From Chryseobacterium pennipullorum (GTDB lineage Bacteria > Bacteroidota > Bacteroidia > Flavobacteriales > Weeksellaceae), in assembly GCF_003384725.1 (NCBI RefSeq), contig NZ_QNVV01000021.1, positions 35,568-99,567 on the forward strand: DNA of 64,000 nt, in the 5' to 3' direction. Shown one piece after another: positions 19,011 through 27,840 of this stretch. The position numbers and the translations under genes were made by a program. Positions within the stretch are counted from its first letter, which is position 1. The number at the start of each line of letters is the position of its first letter. The notes below the pieces were generated by a model, which was not told the origin of the DNA, did no database searches, and was given only the letters and a program-made list of their open reading frames with translations.

Positions 19011-20204
19011 ATGGATAAACTTTCAGATAGAGTAAAAAGATTAGGATACTCACAGACTTTTGTAATGTCTAATAAAGCGAGAGAAATGAAAGCCAGCGGA
19101 ATAGACGTTATCAGCTTAACTCTTGGTGAACCGGATTTTGATGTTCCGGACAATATTAAACAGGCCGCTTTTGATGCCATCAACCAGAATTACAGCCACT
19201 ACTCCCCTGTTCCCGGGTTTCTGGAATTGCGTGAGGCTATCGCTTACAAACTGAAGAGAGACAACCATCTGGAATATAAACCTACTCAAATCTGTGTATC
19301 AAATGGTGCCAAACAGGCTATTATCAATGTGCTTGCAGCCATTATCAATGATGGTGATGAAGTTCTTCTTCCCGCTCCATACTGGGTAAGTTATGATGAG
19401 ATGGTAAAAATGATGGGCGGAACTTCCGTAATGCTTCCGACTTCCTATGTGACAGACTTTAAAGTAACGGCAGAACAGCTGGAAGAAGCTATTACAGAAA
19501 AAACTAAAGCTGTACTGTTCAGCTCGCCATGTAACCCTTCAGGAGGATATTACACCTATGATGAGTTGAAATCCATCGCCAAAGTTATTGCCAAATATCC
19601 CCAGATCACGATCATTTCTGATGAGATCTACGAATTTATCAACTACGAAACCAAAACTACCTCTATTGCACAGTTTCCTGAAGTATATGAGCAGACAGCC
19701 GTCATCAACGGAATGTCAAAGGCTTTTGCCATGACAGGATGGAGAATCGGATATTCAGCATGTCCTGAATGGCTGGCAAAAGCCTGTGAAAAAGTACAGG
19801 GACAAATGACAAGCGGAGCGAACACGGTAGCACAGAGAGCTTCCATTACCGCTCTACAGACAGATCCTTCCGAATACCGATACATGATTGATGCATTCAA
19901 AAAAAGAAGAGATTTAGTCTATGACCTGATCCAGGAGATCCCGGGGTTCAAAGTACTTCTTCCAAAAGCAGCCTTCTATTTCTTCCCTGATATTTCTTAT
20001 TATATCGGAAAAACATTGAATGGAACTGAAATAAAAAATTCAGACGACTTTGCCATGTTCCTTCTTGAAAATGCCCACGTAGGCTGTGTAGGCGGCTTCT
20101 CTTTCGGAAGCCCGGAATGCATCAGATTCTCTTATGCCGCATCTGAAGAAGACTTAAAAGAAGCAATGAGGAGAATCAAAAAGTTGTTGGAACAATTCAG
20201 TTAA
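19011..20204 (+). CDS. Class I PLP aminotransferase (aspartate aminotransferase-like)
   Basis: A 397-residue protein starting MDKLSDRVKRLGYSQTF. It has the fold type I signatures VISLTLGEPDFDVPD, YSPVPGFLELREAI, SNGAKQAI, the substrate loop SSPCNPSGGYY, ISDEIYEFI, and SKAFAMTGWRIGY with the PLP lysine. It probably transfers the amino group between aspartate (or an aromatic amino acid) and 2-oxoglutarate. The longer open frame from 18861 would add 50 hydrophobic residues and swallow the promoter, so I reject it. The M16 peptidase gene starts 38 nt later and may be cotranscribed. Confidence 0.88.
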   Translation: MDKLSDRVKRLGYSQTFVMSNKAREMKASGIDVISLTLGEPDFDVPDNIKQAAFDAINQNYSHYSPVPGFLELREAIAYKLKRDNHLEYKPTQICVSNGAKQAIINVLAAIINDGDEVLLPAPYWVSYDEMVKMMGGTSVMLPTSYVTDFKVTAEQLEEAITEKTKAVLFSSPCNPSGGYYTYDELKSIAKVIAKYPQITIISDEIYEFINYETKTTSIAQFPEVYEQTAVINGMSKAFAMTGWRIGYSACPEWLAKACEKVQGQMTSGANTVAQRASITALQTDPSEYRYMIDAFKKRRDLVYDLIQEIPGFKVLLPKAAFYFFPDISYYIGKTLNGTEIKNSDDFAMFLLENAHVGCVGGFSFGSPECIRFSYAASEEDLKEAMRRIKKLLEQFS

Positions 20205-20242
20205 CAATAAAAACTCATCATCAAAAACAAAGCACTACAGCA

Positions 20243-23182
20243 ATGAATCTGCTAAAAAAACTAACAATCGCCACCAGCATTGCCGCTGCCAGTTTTGCCG
20301 GCTATGCCTATGGACAGGATTTCCAGTGGAAGGAAGCAACTTCCAACGGCTACAAGTACAGATACGTAACCAACGATCCTACTTCAGCAAGATATTATAC
20401 TTTAAAAAACGGCTTAACAGTAATCCTGAGCCCTACGAATAAGGACCCAAGGATCCAAACGTATATTGCCACAAAAGCAGGAAGCAAAACAGATCCTGCA
20501 GACCATACCGGTCTCGCCCACTATCTGGAACATATGCTTTTTAAAGGAACAGATCAGTTCGGATCTAAAGACTGGGCTAAAGAAAAACCCCTTTTAGACC
20601 AGATTGATGCGCTGTACGAAAAGTACAACAAGACAAAGGACGAAGCCAAAAGAAAAGAGATCTATAAAGAGATCGACAGAATTTCCGGAGAAGCTGCCAA
20701 GTATGCCATTGCCAATGAATATGACAAAATGATGGCCGGTATGGGTGCAGATGGTACCAATGCCTTTACTTCTTTTGAACAAACGGTGTATACCGAAGAC
20801 GTTCCTGCCAATGTCCTTGACAAATTCCTTTCGGTACAGGCAGAAAGATTCAGACAGCCGGTTCTGAGACTTTTCCATACGGAGCTTGAAGCAGTCTATG
20901 AAGAAAAAAACAGATCTCTTGATGATGACGGAGATAAAGTTTTCGATACTATGTTTGCCAGCCTATTCCCTAACAACAATTATGGAAAGCAGACCACTAT
21001 CGGAACGATTGAGCATTTGAAAAACCCGTCGCTCCACGCCATACGGGAGTATTATAACAACTACTATGTTCCCAATAACATGGGAATCATCATGTCCGGG
21101 GATTTCAATCCGGATGAAGTGATCGCAAAGATTGACAAAGCGTTCTCTTACATGAAGCCTAAAGCGGTTCCTGAGTATAAAGTAGGCCAGGAGAAGCCGA
21201 TCACAGCACCTGTAGTAAAAGAAGTAGTGGGACCCAATCCTGAAAGTGTTATGCTGGGCTTCAGATTTCCAGGAGCTTCTACCAAAGACGCAAGACTCTT
21301 AAACCTTGTTGGAAGCATGCTTACCAACGGACAGGCAGGATTGATTGACCTCGACCTGGTAAAAAAACAGAAACTATTGGGTGCCTTTGCCGGATCTTAT
21401 GCATTGAAAGATTATTCCGTTTTGCTGCTTCAGGGAAAACCTACAGAAGGACAGTCTCTGGATGAAGTAAAAAATCTTCTTCTTCAGGAAATTGATAAAT
21501 TAAGAAAAGGAGAGTTTTCTGACGACCTGATTCAGTCTATCGTCAACAACGAAAAGAAAGGTATTATTCAGAAGGACGAAAAATATTCGTCAAGAGCAAG
21601 CATTTTGATGGATGAGTTTACTTCAGACATCGACCACCGGGTAACCCTGGAATATGTTGACGAAATCTCAAAGCTTACCAAAAAGGACATCATGGATTTC
21701 GCGACCAGATATCTTCAGAACAACAATTATGTCGCGGTTTACAAGAGAAAAGGTGAAGACAAAAGCATCGTAAAAGTAGATAAGCCTACCATCACTCCTG
21801 TTTCCGTAAACAGAGAAGACCAGTCTCCTTTCCTTAAGAAAATTGACGAAATGCCTGAAAATGCAATTGCTCCGGTATGGTTAAATTATAATAAGGACAT
21901 TGCCAAAAACAAATTAGGTGAAGTAGAAGTTTTATCGGTAAAAAATACAGACAACACCCTGTTCAGAATGTATTATCATTTCGATTCAGGAAAATGGAAC
22001 AATAAAATACTTCCTTTGGCTGCGGAATACCTGCAATATCTAGGCACAAAAAACAAATCTTCTGAGGCCATCAGTAAAGAATTCTACAAACTGGCATCAA
22101 GCTTCAATGTAAGTGCCGGAAATGAGGAAACCTATGTAACGCTTGAAGGCCTTAATGAAAACTTTGATCAGACCATTGCCTTATTTGAAGATCTGATTAA
22201 AAACTGTCAGGCAGATCAGGCAGCACTGGACGCCTACAAAGTACGATTGAAGAAAGCCAGGGCCAATGCAAAACAGAACAAGGCTTCCATTATGGCAGGC
22301 TTGAGAAGCTATGCCCAGTATGGTGCTCAAAACCCATTCAATAACGTGCTGAGTGATGCGGAACTTGATGCTGTAAAGGCGGAAGACCTGGTCAACGTTC
22401 TTCATGACCTGTTTAATTTTAAACATAAAGTATTGTATTACGGTCCGAAATCAGGAAACGAAACAGTAGCCTCCCTAAAGCCGGTTCACGTTCTTCCTGC
22501 CAGTCTTAAAGATCTTCCTAAAACCAAGACGTTCGCTCAGATTCCTACAGATAAAAACAAGGTATTGTTTGCCCATTATGATATGGTGCAGGCGGAGGTA
22601 TTCTGGGTAAGAAACTCAGATCAGTACAACCCTTCTGTTACCCCTACCGTGAGTCTGTTCAACAACTATTTTGGTGGTGGTATGGGATCGATCGTATTCC
22701 AGACCATCAGAGAATCCAAAGCATTAGCCTACTCCACATATTCTTATTTTGCACTGCCAAGCAAGAAAGCAGATAAAGATATGATTATGGCTTATGTAGG
22801 AACCCAGGCAGACAAATTCAATGAGTCCACTACTGCGATGAATGAACTTCTGACTACCCTTCCTAAATCTGAACAGCTATTTGAAACCGCAAAGAGCGGA
22901 TTGAAAAAATCGATTGCTTCCGAAAGAATTACACAGGACGGTATTATTTTCTCTTATCTGAAGTCCCAAAAACTTGGTAATGACTTTGATATGAGAAAGA
23001 ATGTCTACGAACAGGCACCCAAACTGTCTTTTGCGGACATCAACGCTTTCCATGACAAGGAAATGAAAAATAAGAACTATACCTACTGTCTGGTAGCCTC
23101 TCAAGATAAAGTAAATGAGGCCGATATGCAGAAACTGGGCGAAGTTAAAAAGCTTAACCTGACCGAGATATTCGGTTACTAA
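20243..23182 (+). CDS. M16 (pitrilysin-type) zinc metallopeptidase, exported
   Basis: A 979-residue protein with a signal peptide ending near AGYAYGQ. The inverted zinc motif HYLEHMLFKG (HxxEH) lies around residue 93, and the third ligand is probably in ELEAVYEEKNR about 120 residues later, a long insertion with FTSFEQTVYTEDVP between. The C-terminal half repeats the M16 fold without zinc ligands and contains FGGGMGSIVFQTIRESKALAYS, the usual substrate-binding R/Y region. It degrades peptides in the periplasm. The product length fits two-domain M16B enzymes. A terminator follows the stop. Confidence 0.88.
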   Translation: MNLLKKLTIATSIAAASFAGYAYGQDFQWKEATSNGYKYRYVTNDPTSARYYTLKNGLTVILSPTNKDPRIQTYIATKAGSKTDPADHTGLAHYLEHMLFKGTDQFGSKDWAKEKPLLDQIDALYEKYNKTKDEAKRKEIYKEIDRISGEAAKYAIANEYDKMMAGMGADGTNAFTSFEQTVYTEDVPANVLDKFLSVQAERFRQPVLRLFHTELEAVYEEKNRSLDDDGDKVFDTMFASLFPNNNYGKQTTIGTIEHLKNPSLHAIREYYNNYYVPNNMGIIMSGDFNPDEVIAKIDKAFSYMKPKAVPEYKVGQEKPITAPVVKEVVGPNPESVMLGFRFPGASTKDARLLNLVGSMLTNGQAGLIDLDLVKKQKLLGAFAGSYALKDYSVLLLQGKPTEGQSLDEVKNLLLQEIDKLRKGEFSDDLIQSIVNNEKKGIIQKDEKYSSRASILMDEFTSDIDHRVTLEYVDEISKLTKKDIMDFATRYLQNNNYVAVYKRKGEDKSIVKVDKPTITPVSVNREDQSPFLKKIDEMPENAIAPVWLNYNKDIAKNKLGEVEVLSVKNTDNTLFRMYYHFDSGKWNNKILPLAAEYLQYLGTKNKSSEAISKEFYKLASSFNVSAGNEETYVTLEGLNENFDQTIALFEDLIKNCQADQAALDAYKVRLKKARANAKQNKASIMAGLRSYAQYGAQNPFNNVLSDAELDAVKAEDLVNVLHDLFNFKHKVLYYGPKSGNETVASLKPVHVLPASLKDLPKTKTFAQIPTDKNKVLFAHYDMVQAEVFWVRNSDQYNPSVTPTVSLFNNYFGGGMGSIVFQTIRESKALAYSTYSYFALPSKKADKDMIMAYVGTQADKFNESTTAMNELLTTLPKSEQLFETAKSGLKKSIASERITQDGIIFSYLKSQKLGNDFDMRKNVYEQAPKLSFADINAFHDKEMKNKNYTYCLVASQDKVNEADMQKLGEVKKLNLTEIFGY

Positions 23183-23192
23183 AATACACAAT

Positions 23193-23218
23193 AAAAGCCC
23201 TGTTTTCAGGGCTTTTTC
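23193..23218 (+). terminator. Terminator after M16 peptidase
   Basis: AAAAGCCCTG (23193-23202) and CAGGGCTTTT (23207-23216) form a 10-bp stem with a TTTT loop and a T run. Confidence 0.88.
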
Positions 23219-23265
23219 TTGTAATACTGTCAAAAACAATTATAGATTTTATTTATCAACATCTG

Positions 23266-23296
23266 TTTGTTCGATAGATAAACCTTTGTATATTTG
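23266..23296 (+). promoter_or_regulatory. Consensus Bacteroidota promoter of peroxiredoxin gene
   Basis: TTTG (23266-23269), exactly 19 nt, then TATATTTG (23289-23296). This matches the TTTG-N19-TAnnTTTG housekeeping consensus perfectly and leaves a leader of roughly 25-30 nt before the ATG at 23329. It is the clearest promoter in the window and implies strong expression. Confidence 0.85.
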
Positions 23297-23328
23297 CATC
23301 AGAAATTTAAATATAAAAACAGAAAATT

Positions 23329-23961
23329 ATGTCTTTAGTAGGAAAAAAATTCCCGAATTTAACAATCGACGCAATGTCTGAAATGGGTGATGATTTAAGA
23401 ATCAACATCCTTGAAGAAGCAACCAACAACCAACAAAAAGTTCTTTTGTTCTGGTATCCTAAAGATTTCACTTTCGTATGTCCTACTGAGCTTCATGCTT
23501 TCCAGGAGGCTTTAGGTGAATTCGAAAAAAGAAACACCAAAGTAATCGGTGCGTCTTGTGATACCAACGAAGTACACTTCGCATGGCTAAACACTCCAAA
23601 AGATAACGGAGGTATCGAAGGAGTAACGTATCCACTTTTAGCTGATACGCACAGACAATTAGCGAATACTTTAGGTATCGTTGATCAGGATTTCGAATAC
23701 AATGAAGAAGGAGAAGAAGTTTTCACAGGATCTAACGTAACATACAGAGCGACTTACCTTATCGACGAAACTGGAAAAATCTTCCACGAAGCGGTAAACG
23801 ATATGCCTTTGGGAAGAAACGTAAAAGAATTCTTAAGATTAATTGATGCTTACACTCACGTTCAAAAGCACGGTGAAGTATGTCCTGCAAACTGGGAAGA
23901 AGGAAAAGATGCCATGAAAGCAGACAGAACTTCTACTGCAGAATACTTAGCGAAGAACTAA
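23329..23961 (+). CDS. Peroxiredoxin (AhpC/Prx1 type)
   Basis: A 210-residue thiol peroxidase. The peroxidatic Cys lies in FTFVCPTELHAF, and the resolving Cys is in HGEVCPANWEEGKDAM near the C-terminus, as in typical 2-Cys enzymes. It reduces hydrogen peroxide and organic peroxides. The adjacent thioredoxin gene is a plausible reductant. It has a consensus promoter and codon use rich in preferred codons, fitting an abundant protein. It is separated from the thioredoxin gene by a 126-bp spacer with palindromic repeats that may attenuate transcription. Confidence 0.93.
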   Translation: MSLVGKKFPNLTIDAMSEMGDDLRINILEEATNNQQKVLLFWYPKDFTFVCPTELHAFQEALGEFEKRNTKVIGASCDTNEVHFAWLNTPKDNGGIEGVTYPLLADTHRQLANTLGIVDQDFEYNEEGEEVFTGSNVTYRATYLIDETGKIFHEAVNDMPLGRNVKEFLRLIDAYTHVQKHGEVCPANWEEGKDAMKADRTSTAEYLAKN

Positions 23962-23971
23962 TATAATGTGT

Positions 23972-24082
23972 TAATTTGAAAATGAGATAATTTGAAAATC
24001 AATCTCAGGATGGTTAAAAATTATCTCATTTTCTTCTTTACAAAGCATTGACACATTTTCAAATTAACAAATTTTCAAATTA
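23972..24082. repeat. Palindromic spacer between peroxiredoxin and thioredoxin
   Basis: GAAAATGAGATAATTT (23978-23993) is perfectly complementary to 24018-24033. Flanking TTAATTTGAAAA units and their complements (TTTTCAAATTA at about 24056 and 24072) add outer pairing, so most of the spacer can fold into one long hairpin. The unit TAATTTGAAAA recurs at 55366. Confidence 0.8.
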
Positions 24083-24087
24083 GAATC

Positions 24088-24396
24088 ATGTACACAGAAT
24101 TAACCGAAGATACATTACAAAATATTGTAAACGATAACGAAAAAGTAGTTGTTCAGTATGGCGCAACATGGTGTGGAAACTGCAGAATCATGAAGCCGAA
24201 ATTCAAAAAGCTGGCTTCTGAAAATGACGCAATTCCATTTTTATATGTAGATGCTGAAAAACTTCCTGAAAGCAGAAAATTAGCAAAAGTAGACAACTTA
24301 CCAACTTTCGCAATCTTCAAAAACGGTGAACTGGTCAACCAGGTTCAGTCTAACCAGGCAGAAAGCTTAATTAACCTATTTAACGAATTATCATAA
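24088..24396 (+). CDS. Thioredoxin family protein
   Basis: A 102-residue single-domain thioredoxin with the redox motif in YGATWCGNCRIMKPKF (CGNC in place of the usual CGPC) and the cis-Pro turn VDNLPTFAIFKNG. It is cytoplasmic, with no signal. Lying directly after a peroxiredoxin, it is a likely electron donor to that enzyme. Its stop codon shares one base with the ATG of the DUF6952 gene. The CGNC variant would change the redox potential; the effect is not predictable here. Confidence 0.9.
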   Translation: MYTELTEDTLQNIVNDNEKVVVQYGATWCGNCRIMKPKFKKLASENDAIPFLYVDAEKLPESRKLAKVDNLPTFAIFKNGELVNQVQSNQAESLINLFNELS

Positions 24397-24644
24397 TGAA
24401 ATTACCCGTAATCAGACAGTTTTATCAAAATCAGACCCCTGAAAACCTTGAAAAGACCTTAGAAGTACTGGAAAGTTTCAGCGAATTCAGGGGAACAAGT
24501 GAAGAAGACCTTAATGTAGCAGGCGAATTGATTACCAACATCTGCGGCGCTTTGGAGGTTCACGCAAACGTACAGAACGGAATGAGTGAAAAAGATGCTT
24601 TAAACTCTTTTGCACAAAAGGTTCTGGGATCAATCGACAAATAA
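24396..24644 (+). CDS. DUF6952 family small protein
   Basis: An 82-residue soluble protein starting MKLPVIRQFYQNQTPENLEKTLEVLE. I recognise it as the DUF6952 family that regularly follows this thioredoxin in flavobacteria. It is predicted to be helical, with one Cys (ITNICGALEVHANV). The start overlaps the thioredoxin stop by 1 nt, which implies translational coupling and a shared role in thiol redox chemistry. No biochemical function is known to me. Confidence 0.78.
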   Translation: MKLPVIRQFYQNQTPENLEKTLEVLESFSEFRGTSEEDLNVAGELITNICGALEVHANVQNGMSEKDALNSFAQKVLGSIDK

Positions 24645-24810
24645 TATTTTTCGATTGTTTATTAAAAGATTGTCTACACGACATACAATACCTGAGGTTT
24701 TCCTCATTACTATACTTTTTCTTTATTCTTTATTAGCGCTCATATTGATCATCTTCAAAGTCTCATTGGCAGCATGAAGAAAATGGATCGATGATCATAA
24801 TCAAGAATAA

Positions 24811-24849
24811 CCAAAAAATCCCGGTGAAATTGTCATCAGGATTTTTTGG
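24811..24849 (+). terminator. Hairpin terminator downstream of thioredoxin operon
   Basis: CCAAAAAATCC (24811-24821) pairs with GGATTTTTTGG (24839-24849), with further inner pairing (GGTGA with TCATC). It lies 170 nt beyond the DUF6952 stop. Confidence 0.65.
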
Positions 24850-25013
24850 GCTCTTAGTTAAAAAAACACAGATCCCACGAATACTCCTGCATTAATAGCA
24901 TAGATATCTTTGGTCAAACAAACAAGTATTATGTGAGATTAAAAAGGATCTGCCAAATCCGCATAATCTGCGAGAGAAATAAAAGACGTCCCCTGGCTGT
25001 CCACTCTTTAAAA

Positions 25014-25042
25014 TAAAAAATCCTGATGAAAAATCACCAGGA
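25014..25042 (-). terminator. Terminator of Bax1-like gene
   Basis: TCCTGATGA (25021-25029) and TCACCAGGA (25034-25042) pair with one mismatch. The A run at 25014-25020 becomes the U tract on the minus strand. Confidence 0.7.
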
Positions 25043-25071
25043 CTATTATGTAAAGCCAAATATATTTCAAA

Positions 25072-25761
25072 TTAACTTCTTCTGCTCATCAGAATACTCA
25101 GAATATACCAGAATAAAAGCATAATAGAAGCAAAAAGCTGTAAAGCAGCTCCTACATACTGGTTGGTAGCGAATCCGTCTTTCAGTTTGCTTGTCTGATA
25201 TAGAATAGTAGCCGAAGCAAGAATAACCATTCCCACTGAAAACCACAGTCCTAGATTAAAACCGAACAACATCCCTCCAACGATCAGCCCGATAGCTATA
25301 AATCCGCCGATTACGATGATATTCCTTAAAAAAGAAAAATCCCTTTTAGACGTAAAAGCTACAGCAGAGATCCCCGCAAACATTGCAATCGTTAATGTTG
25401 CAGCCTGGAAAATCACATGGGTACCTCCTGTCATATTGGTGGCAATAAAAAGCAGAGGCAAAAAGATAACGGCCTCCAGCAGAATATAGAAACCAAGTCC
25501 TAAATACTGGGTGGATTTACTTTGTGAAAGCGACCATTTGGAAGCCAGCACAGAAGCCAGCCAGAAAACACCGATAATCAGCAACCAGATATACCTCTGG
25601 CCAAACATCATTGCGATAATTTCTACAGGCACAGTCTTTAATAAAACGGTTTCCACTCCAATGAATGCAAGAATCGACAAAGCAACATGCAAATACGTTT
25701 TCTTGTAAAAATTCGCCTTCTCCACCTCCGAAGAATGAGCGACTAAAACATCTGTCATCAT
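25072..25761 (-). CDS. Bax inhibitor-1/YccA family membrane protein
   Basis: A 229-residue protein with seven predicted membrane segments (LHVALSILAFIGVETVLL, WLLIIGVFWLASVLAS, YLGLGFYILLEAVIFLPLLF and others), and the FNLGLWFSVGMVILASATILYQTSKLKDG block typical of BI-1 proteins. The family includes pH-sensitive calcium leak channels such as BsYetJ. The C-terminus ends in LFWYILSILMSRRS, with basic residues inside. The family assignment is firm; channel function in this organism is inferred. It appears to be a single transcription unit. Confidence 0.85.
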   Translation of the reverse strand: MMTDVLVAHSSEVEKANFYKKTYLHVALSILAFIGVETVLLKTVPVEIIAMMFGQRYIWLLIIGVFWLASVLASKWSLSQSKSTQYLGLGFYILLEAVIFLPLLFIATNMTGGTHVIFQAATLTIAMFAGISAVAFTSKRDFSFLRNIIVIGGFIAIGLIVGGMLFGFNLGLWFSVGMVILASATILYQTSKLKDGFATNQYVGAALQLFASIMLLFWYILSILMSRRS

Positions 25762-25792
25762 AGTTAATATATTTTTATAATCGAAAATAAAC

Positions 25793-26239
25793 TTATTGGT
25801 CTTTTTTACCGGGCATTACTCCGACAATCTTTCCGTCATTATCAAACACAGCACTGACAACCTCCTTGGCAGCAGGATCTCCGGCATATTTGTATTTAAT
25901 ATTCGGGTGGCTTACTCCATCCATGGATACATAATACCCTACTTTCAGAACCTCGAATTTTTTCTCGGGATCAACGCCTTCCTTCACTTTTTTAAGAACA
26001 TCATCAGTCACAATTTCTTTTACTTTATCAGCAAGCAGCGCATCAATGGTTTTCCTGTCAGAAACCTGTACAGCAGCGATAAATTTATAGAAATTATCAT
26101 TGAACAGATTGATCTTATCTTTGGTTAGTTTGGCAGGAAATTCTTTTTTCATACCATCGTCTGCTTTCAGACCTACCGTTTTTTGTGCAAACATCAGCTG
26201 TGCACTTATGATCATAAGACCTAAAAATAATTTTTTCAT
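25793..26239 (-). CDS. Exported protein of unknown function
   Basis: A 148-residue protein with a signal peptide (KKLFLGLMIISAQLMFAQ). The mature part is charged and begins KTVGLKADDGMKKEFP. A central segment (DNFYKFIAAVQVSDRKTIDALLADKVKEIV) could form a cystatin-like or NTF2-like fold. I do not recognise a named family. It sits 32 nt from the Bax1-like gene and 47 nt from the acyl-CoA reductase, all on the minus strand, so cotranscription is possible. Confidence 0.6.
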   Translation of the reverse strand: MKKLFLGLMIISAQLMFAQKTVGLKADDGMKKEFPAKLTKDKINLFNDNFYKFIAAVQVSDRKTIDALLADKVKEIVTDDVLKKVKEGVDPEKKFEVLKVGYYVSMDGVSHPNIKYKYAGDPAAKEVVSAVFDNDGKIVGVMPGKKDQ

Positions 26240-26286
26240 ACTGTTGATTTTATTTCTGGTGAAATCAATGAGGGAAGATACGAAAA

Positions 26287-27321
26287 TCAGACCAGTTCTA
26301 AAAATTTCATCGTATCCACATTATCTGCGTAGGTATCAAGCCCCGGATTCTGTGCTTCCCCAAAAGAAATCGTATCCAATCCCAATTCTTTTTTTCCTAC
26401 TACACACTGGATATTCTCTTCGTTTTCAGCGATAAAAGCTTTAACATCATCCAAAGCTTCATACCTGCTGAAATTGATGACTGAAAGCGGACTGAACAGC
26501 TTATCATCTTCTTTAAGCATCACAAAATTATTATCCCAGAATTTTTCCTGGTTTAACAGATAAACAGCCCTGTTGTAATCATAATTGTTGGCGTATTTAT
26601 GATGATGGATAATATCCTGAAAGTTTAAGAAATTTTCAAACAGGCGGTCGATGACAAAATCTTTCGGAATAAAAATCCGGGTTACATTCCTACATCCCAG
26701 CCCAAAATACTGGAAAATATCATTGGCAAGAAGCTGAAGCTCTGCGTCCGTTTCATTACCTTTTAGAACTGCCACAGAAGTCCTGTTTTTCCGGATAATG
26801 CTTAAATGATTTTTAAAATAGTATTCAAGATATCTTGCGGTATTATTGCTTCCCGTAGCGATCACAGCATCAAAATTTTGTAATTTTTCAACAAACTCAA
26901 ACGCAACCTGCCCGTCAGAAAGCTCGTTCCATTTCTTTAATAAAAACGGAATCAGGTATCTGTCCTTCGAAGAAAGTTTAATCACCGGGATATGATTGCT
27001 CAAAACTACAGAGATCACATCATGAAAGCCTACCAACGGAATATTACCCGCCAGAATAAGACCTACTCTTTTAGAAATTTTCGAAACTGAATAATTTGCC
27101 AACCAGCTTTTGATGTGCTCTTCAGTAAGTAAATCCGCCCACTGCTGCAATGCAAATTTCTGATTATCAACAGTAAACCACGGATTTTCAATTTCAGATT
27201 TTTTTAATAATAATTCAATATCACCATCATCTTCATTGTGATTTTCCAGTTTCTTAGCTAAAAACGCTTTTATATAATTGCTTAATTTAATAAGTCCTAA
27301 AACTTGATTTTCGGTATTCAT
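26287..27321 (-). CDS. Acyl-CoA reductase (LuxC family)
   Basis: A 344-residue protein of the LuxC / aldehyde dehydrogenase-like superfamily. Visible parts: LILAGNIPLVGFHDVISVVLS, KLSSKDRYLIPFLLKKW, AVIATGSNNTARYLEYYF and the catalytic Cys region FGLGCRNVTRIFIP. Such enzymes reduce acyl-CoA to aldehyde with NAD(P)H. No luxAB or luxDE genes are present, so bioluminescence is not implied. The gene is divergent from the ferredoxin gene, an arrangement I recall as common in flavobacteria. The physiological acyl substrate is unknown. Confidence 0.82.
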   Translation of the reverse strand: MNTENQVLGLIKLSNYIKAFLAKKLENHNEDDGDIELLLKKSEIENPWFTVDNQKFALQQWADLLTEEHIKSWLANYSVSKISKRVGLILAGNIPLVGFHDVISVVLSNHIPVIKLSSKDRYLIPFLLKKWNELSDGQVAFEFVEKLQNFDAVIATGSNNTARYLEYYFKNHLSIIRKNRTSVAVLKGNETDAELQLLANDIFQYFGLGCRNVTRIFIPKDFVIDRLFENFLNFQDIIHHHKYANNYDYNRAVYLLNQEKFWDNNFVMLKEDDKLFSPLSVINFSRYEALDDVKAFIAENEENIQCVVGKKELGLDTISFGEAQNPGLDTYADNVDTMKFLELV

Positions 27322-27349
27322 AATTACTGTAAAATTGGGGAATATTTTG

Positions 27350-27357
27350 TAATTTTG
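27350..27357 (+). promoter_or_regulatory. Promoter -7 box of ferredoxin gene
   Basis: TAATTTTG fits TAnnTTTG and lies 23 nt before the ATG at 27381. No clear -33 element at the optimal distance. Confidence 0.5.
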
Positions 27358-27380
27358 TGCAAATTTAAAAAAAATTAGCG

Positions 27381-27731
27381 ATGGCTATTAAAATAACTGA
27401 TGAATGCATTAACTGCGGGGCCTGTGAACCGGAATGCCCGAACAATGCAATATATGAAGGAGCTGTAGATTGGAAAGCTTCTGACGGTACGGCTCTTCAA
27501 GGTACGATAACAATGCCGTCGGGACTTACTGTAGATGCCGATGCCTCTCAGGAGCCTGTAAGTGATGACGTTTATTTCATTGTGACAGATAAATGTACGG
27601 AATGTAAAGGATTCCATGAAGAACCACAGTGTGCGGCTGTATGTCCTGTAGACTGCTGTGTTCCGGATGAGGACCACGTAGAGACTGAAGAAGCTCTGCT
27701 TAATAAAAAAGCATTCTTACACGGCGAATAA
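27381..27731 (+). CDS. 2[4Fe-4S] ferredoxin-like protein
   Basis: A 116-residue electron carrier. The first cluster motif is CINCGACEPECP (residues 9-20). The second, CTECKGFHEEPQCAAVCPVDC, has the eight-residue CxxC-x8-C insertion seen in Fdx-type dicluster ferredoxins. About 50 residues separate the two, including KASDGTALQG. It probably feeds electrons to reductive enzymes in the cytoplasm. A hairpin terminator ends the unit before serC. Confidence 0.88.
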   Translation: MAIKITDECINCGACEPECPNNAIYEGAVDWKASDGTALQGTITMPSGLTVDADASQEPVSDDVYFIVTDKCTECKGFHEEPQCAAVCPVDCCVPDEDHVETEEALLNKKAFLHGE

Positions 27732-27738
27732 AAAATTT

Positions 27739-27770
27739 CCGTCTCATTGTTCTTGAGACGGCTTTTTTTT
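27739..27770 (+). terminator. Terminator after ferredoxin
   Basis: CCGTCTCA (27739-27746) pairs with TGAGACGG (27754-27761) and is followed by an eight-T run. Confidence 0.88.
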
Positions 27771-27840
27771 AACCAATAATCAAATAAAACAAAAATAAAC
27801 AGAAGGAGTTTTACTCCGGAAGTAACCAAAAAATAAAAAT

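Larger units (their letters stand above)
24645..25071. other. Non-coding gap with two terminators
   Basis: No credible gene. The gap holds a plus-strand hairpin at 24811-24849 and a minus-strand terminator at 25014-25042. The region between is unremarkable. Confidence 0.6.

Noticed and set aside
26287..27321. Bioluminescence locus, because of the LuxC-like protein
   Set aside because: No luciferase or LuxD/E genes are nearby and LuxC-like proteins are common in flavobacteria without light production.
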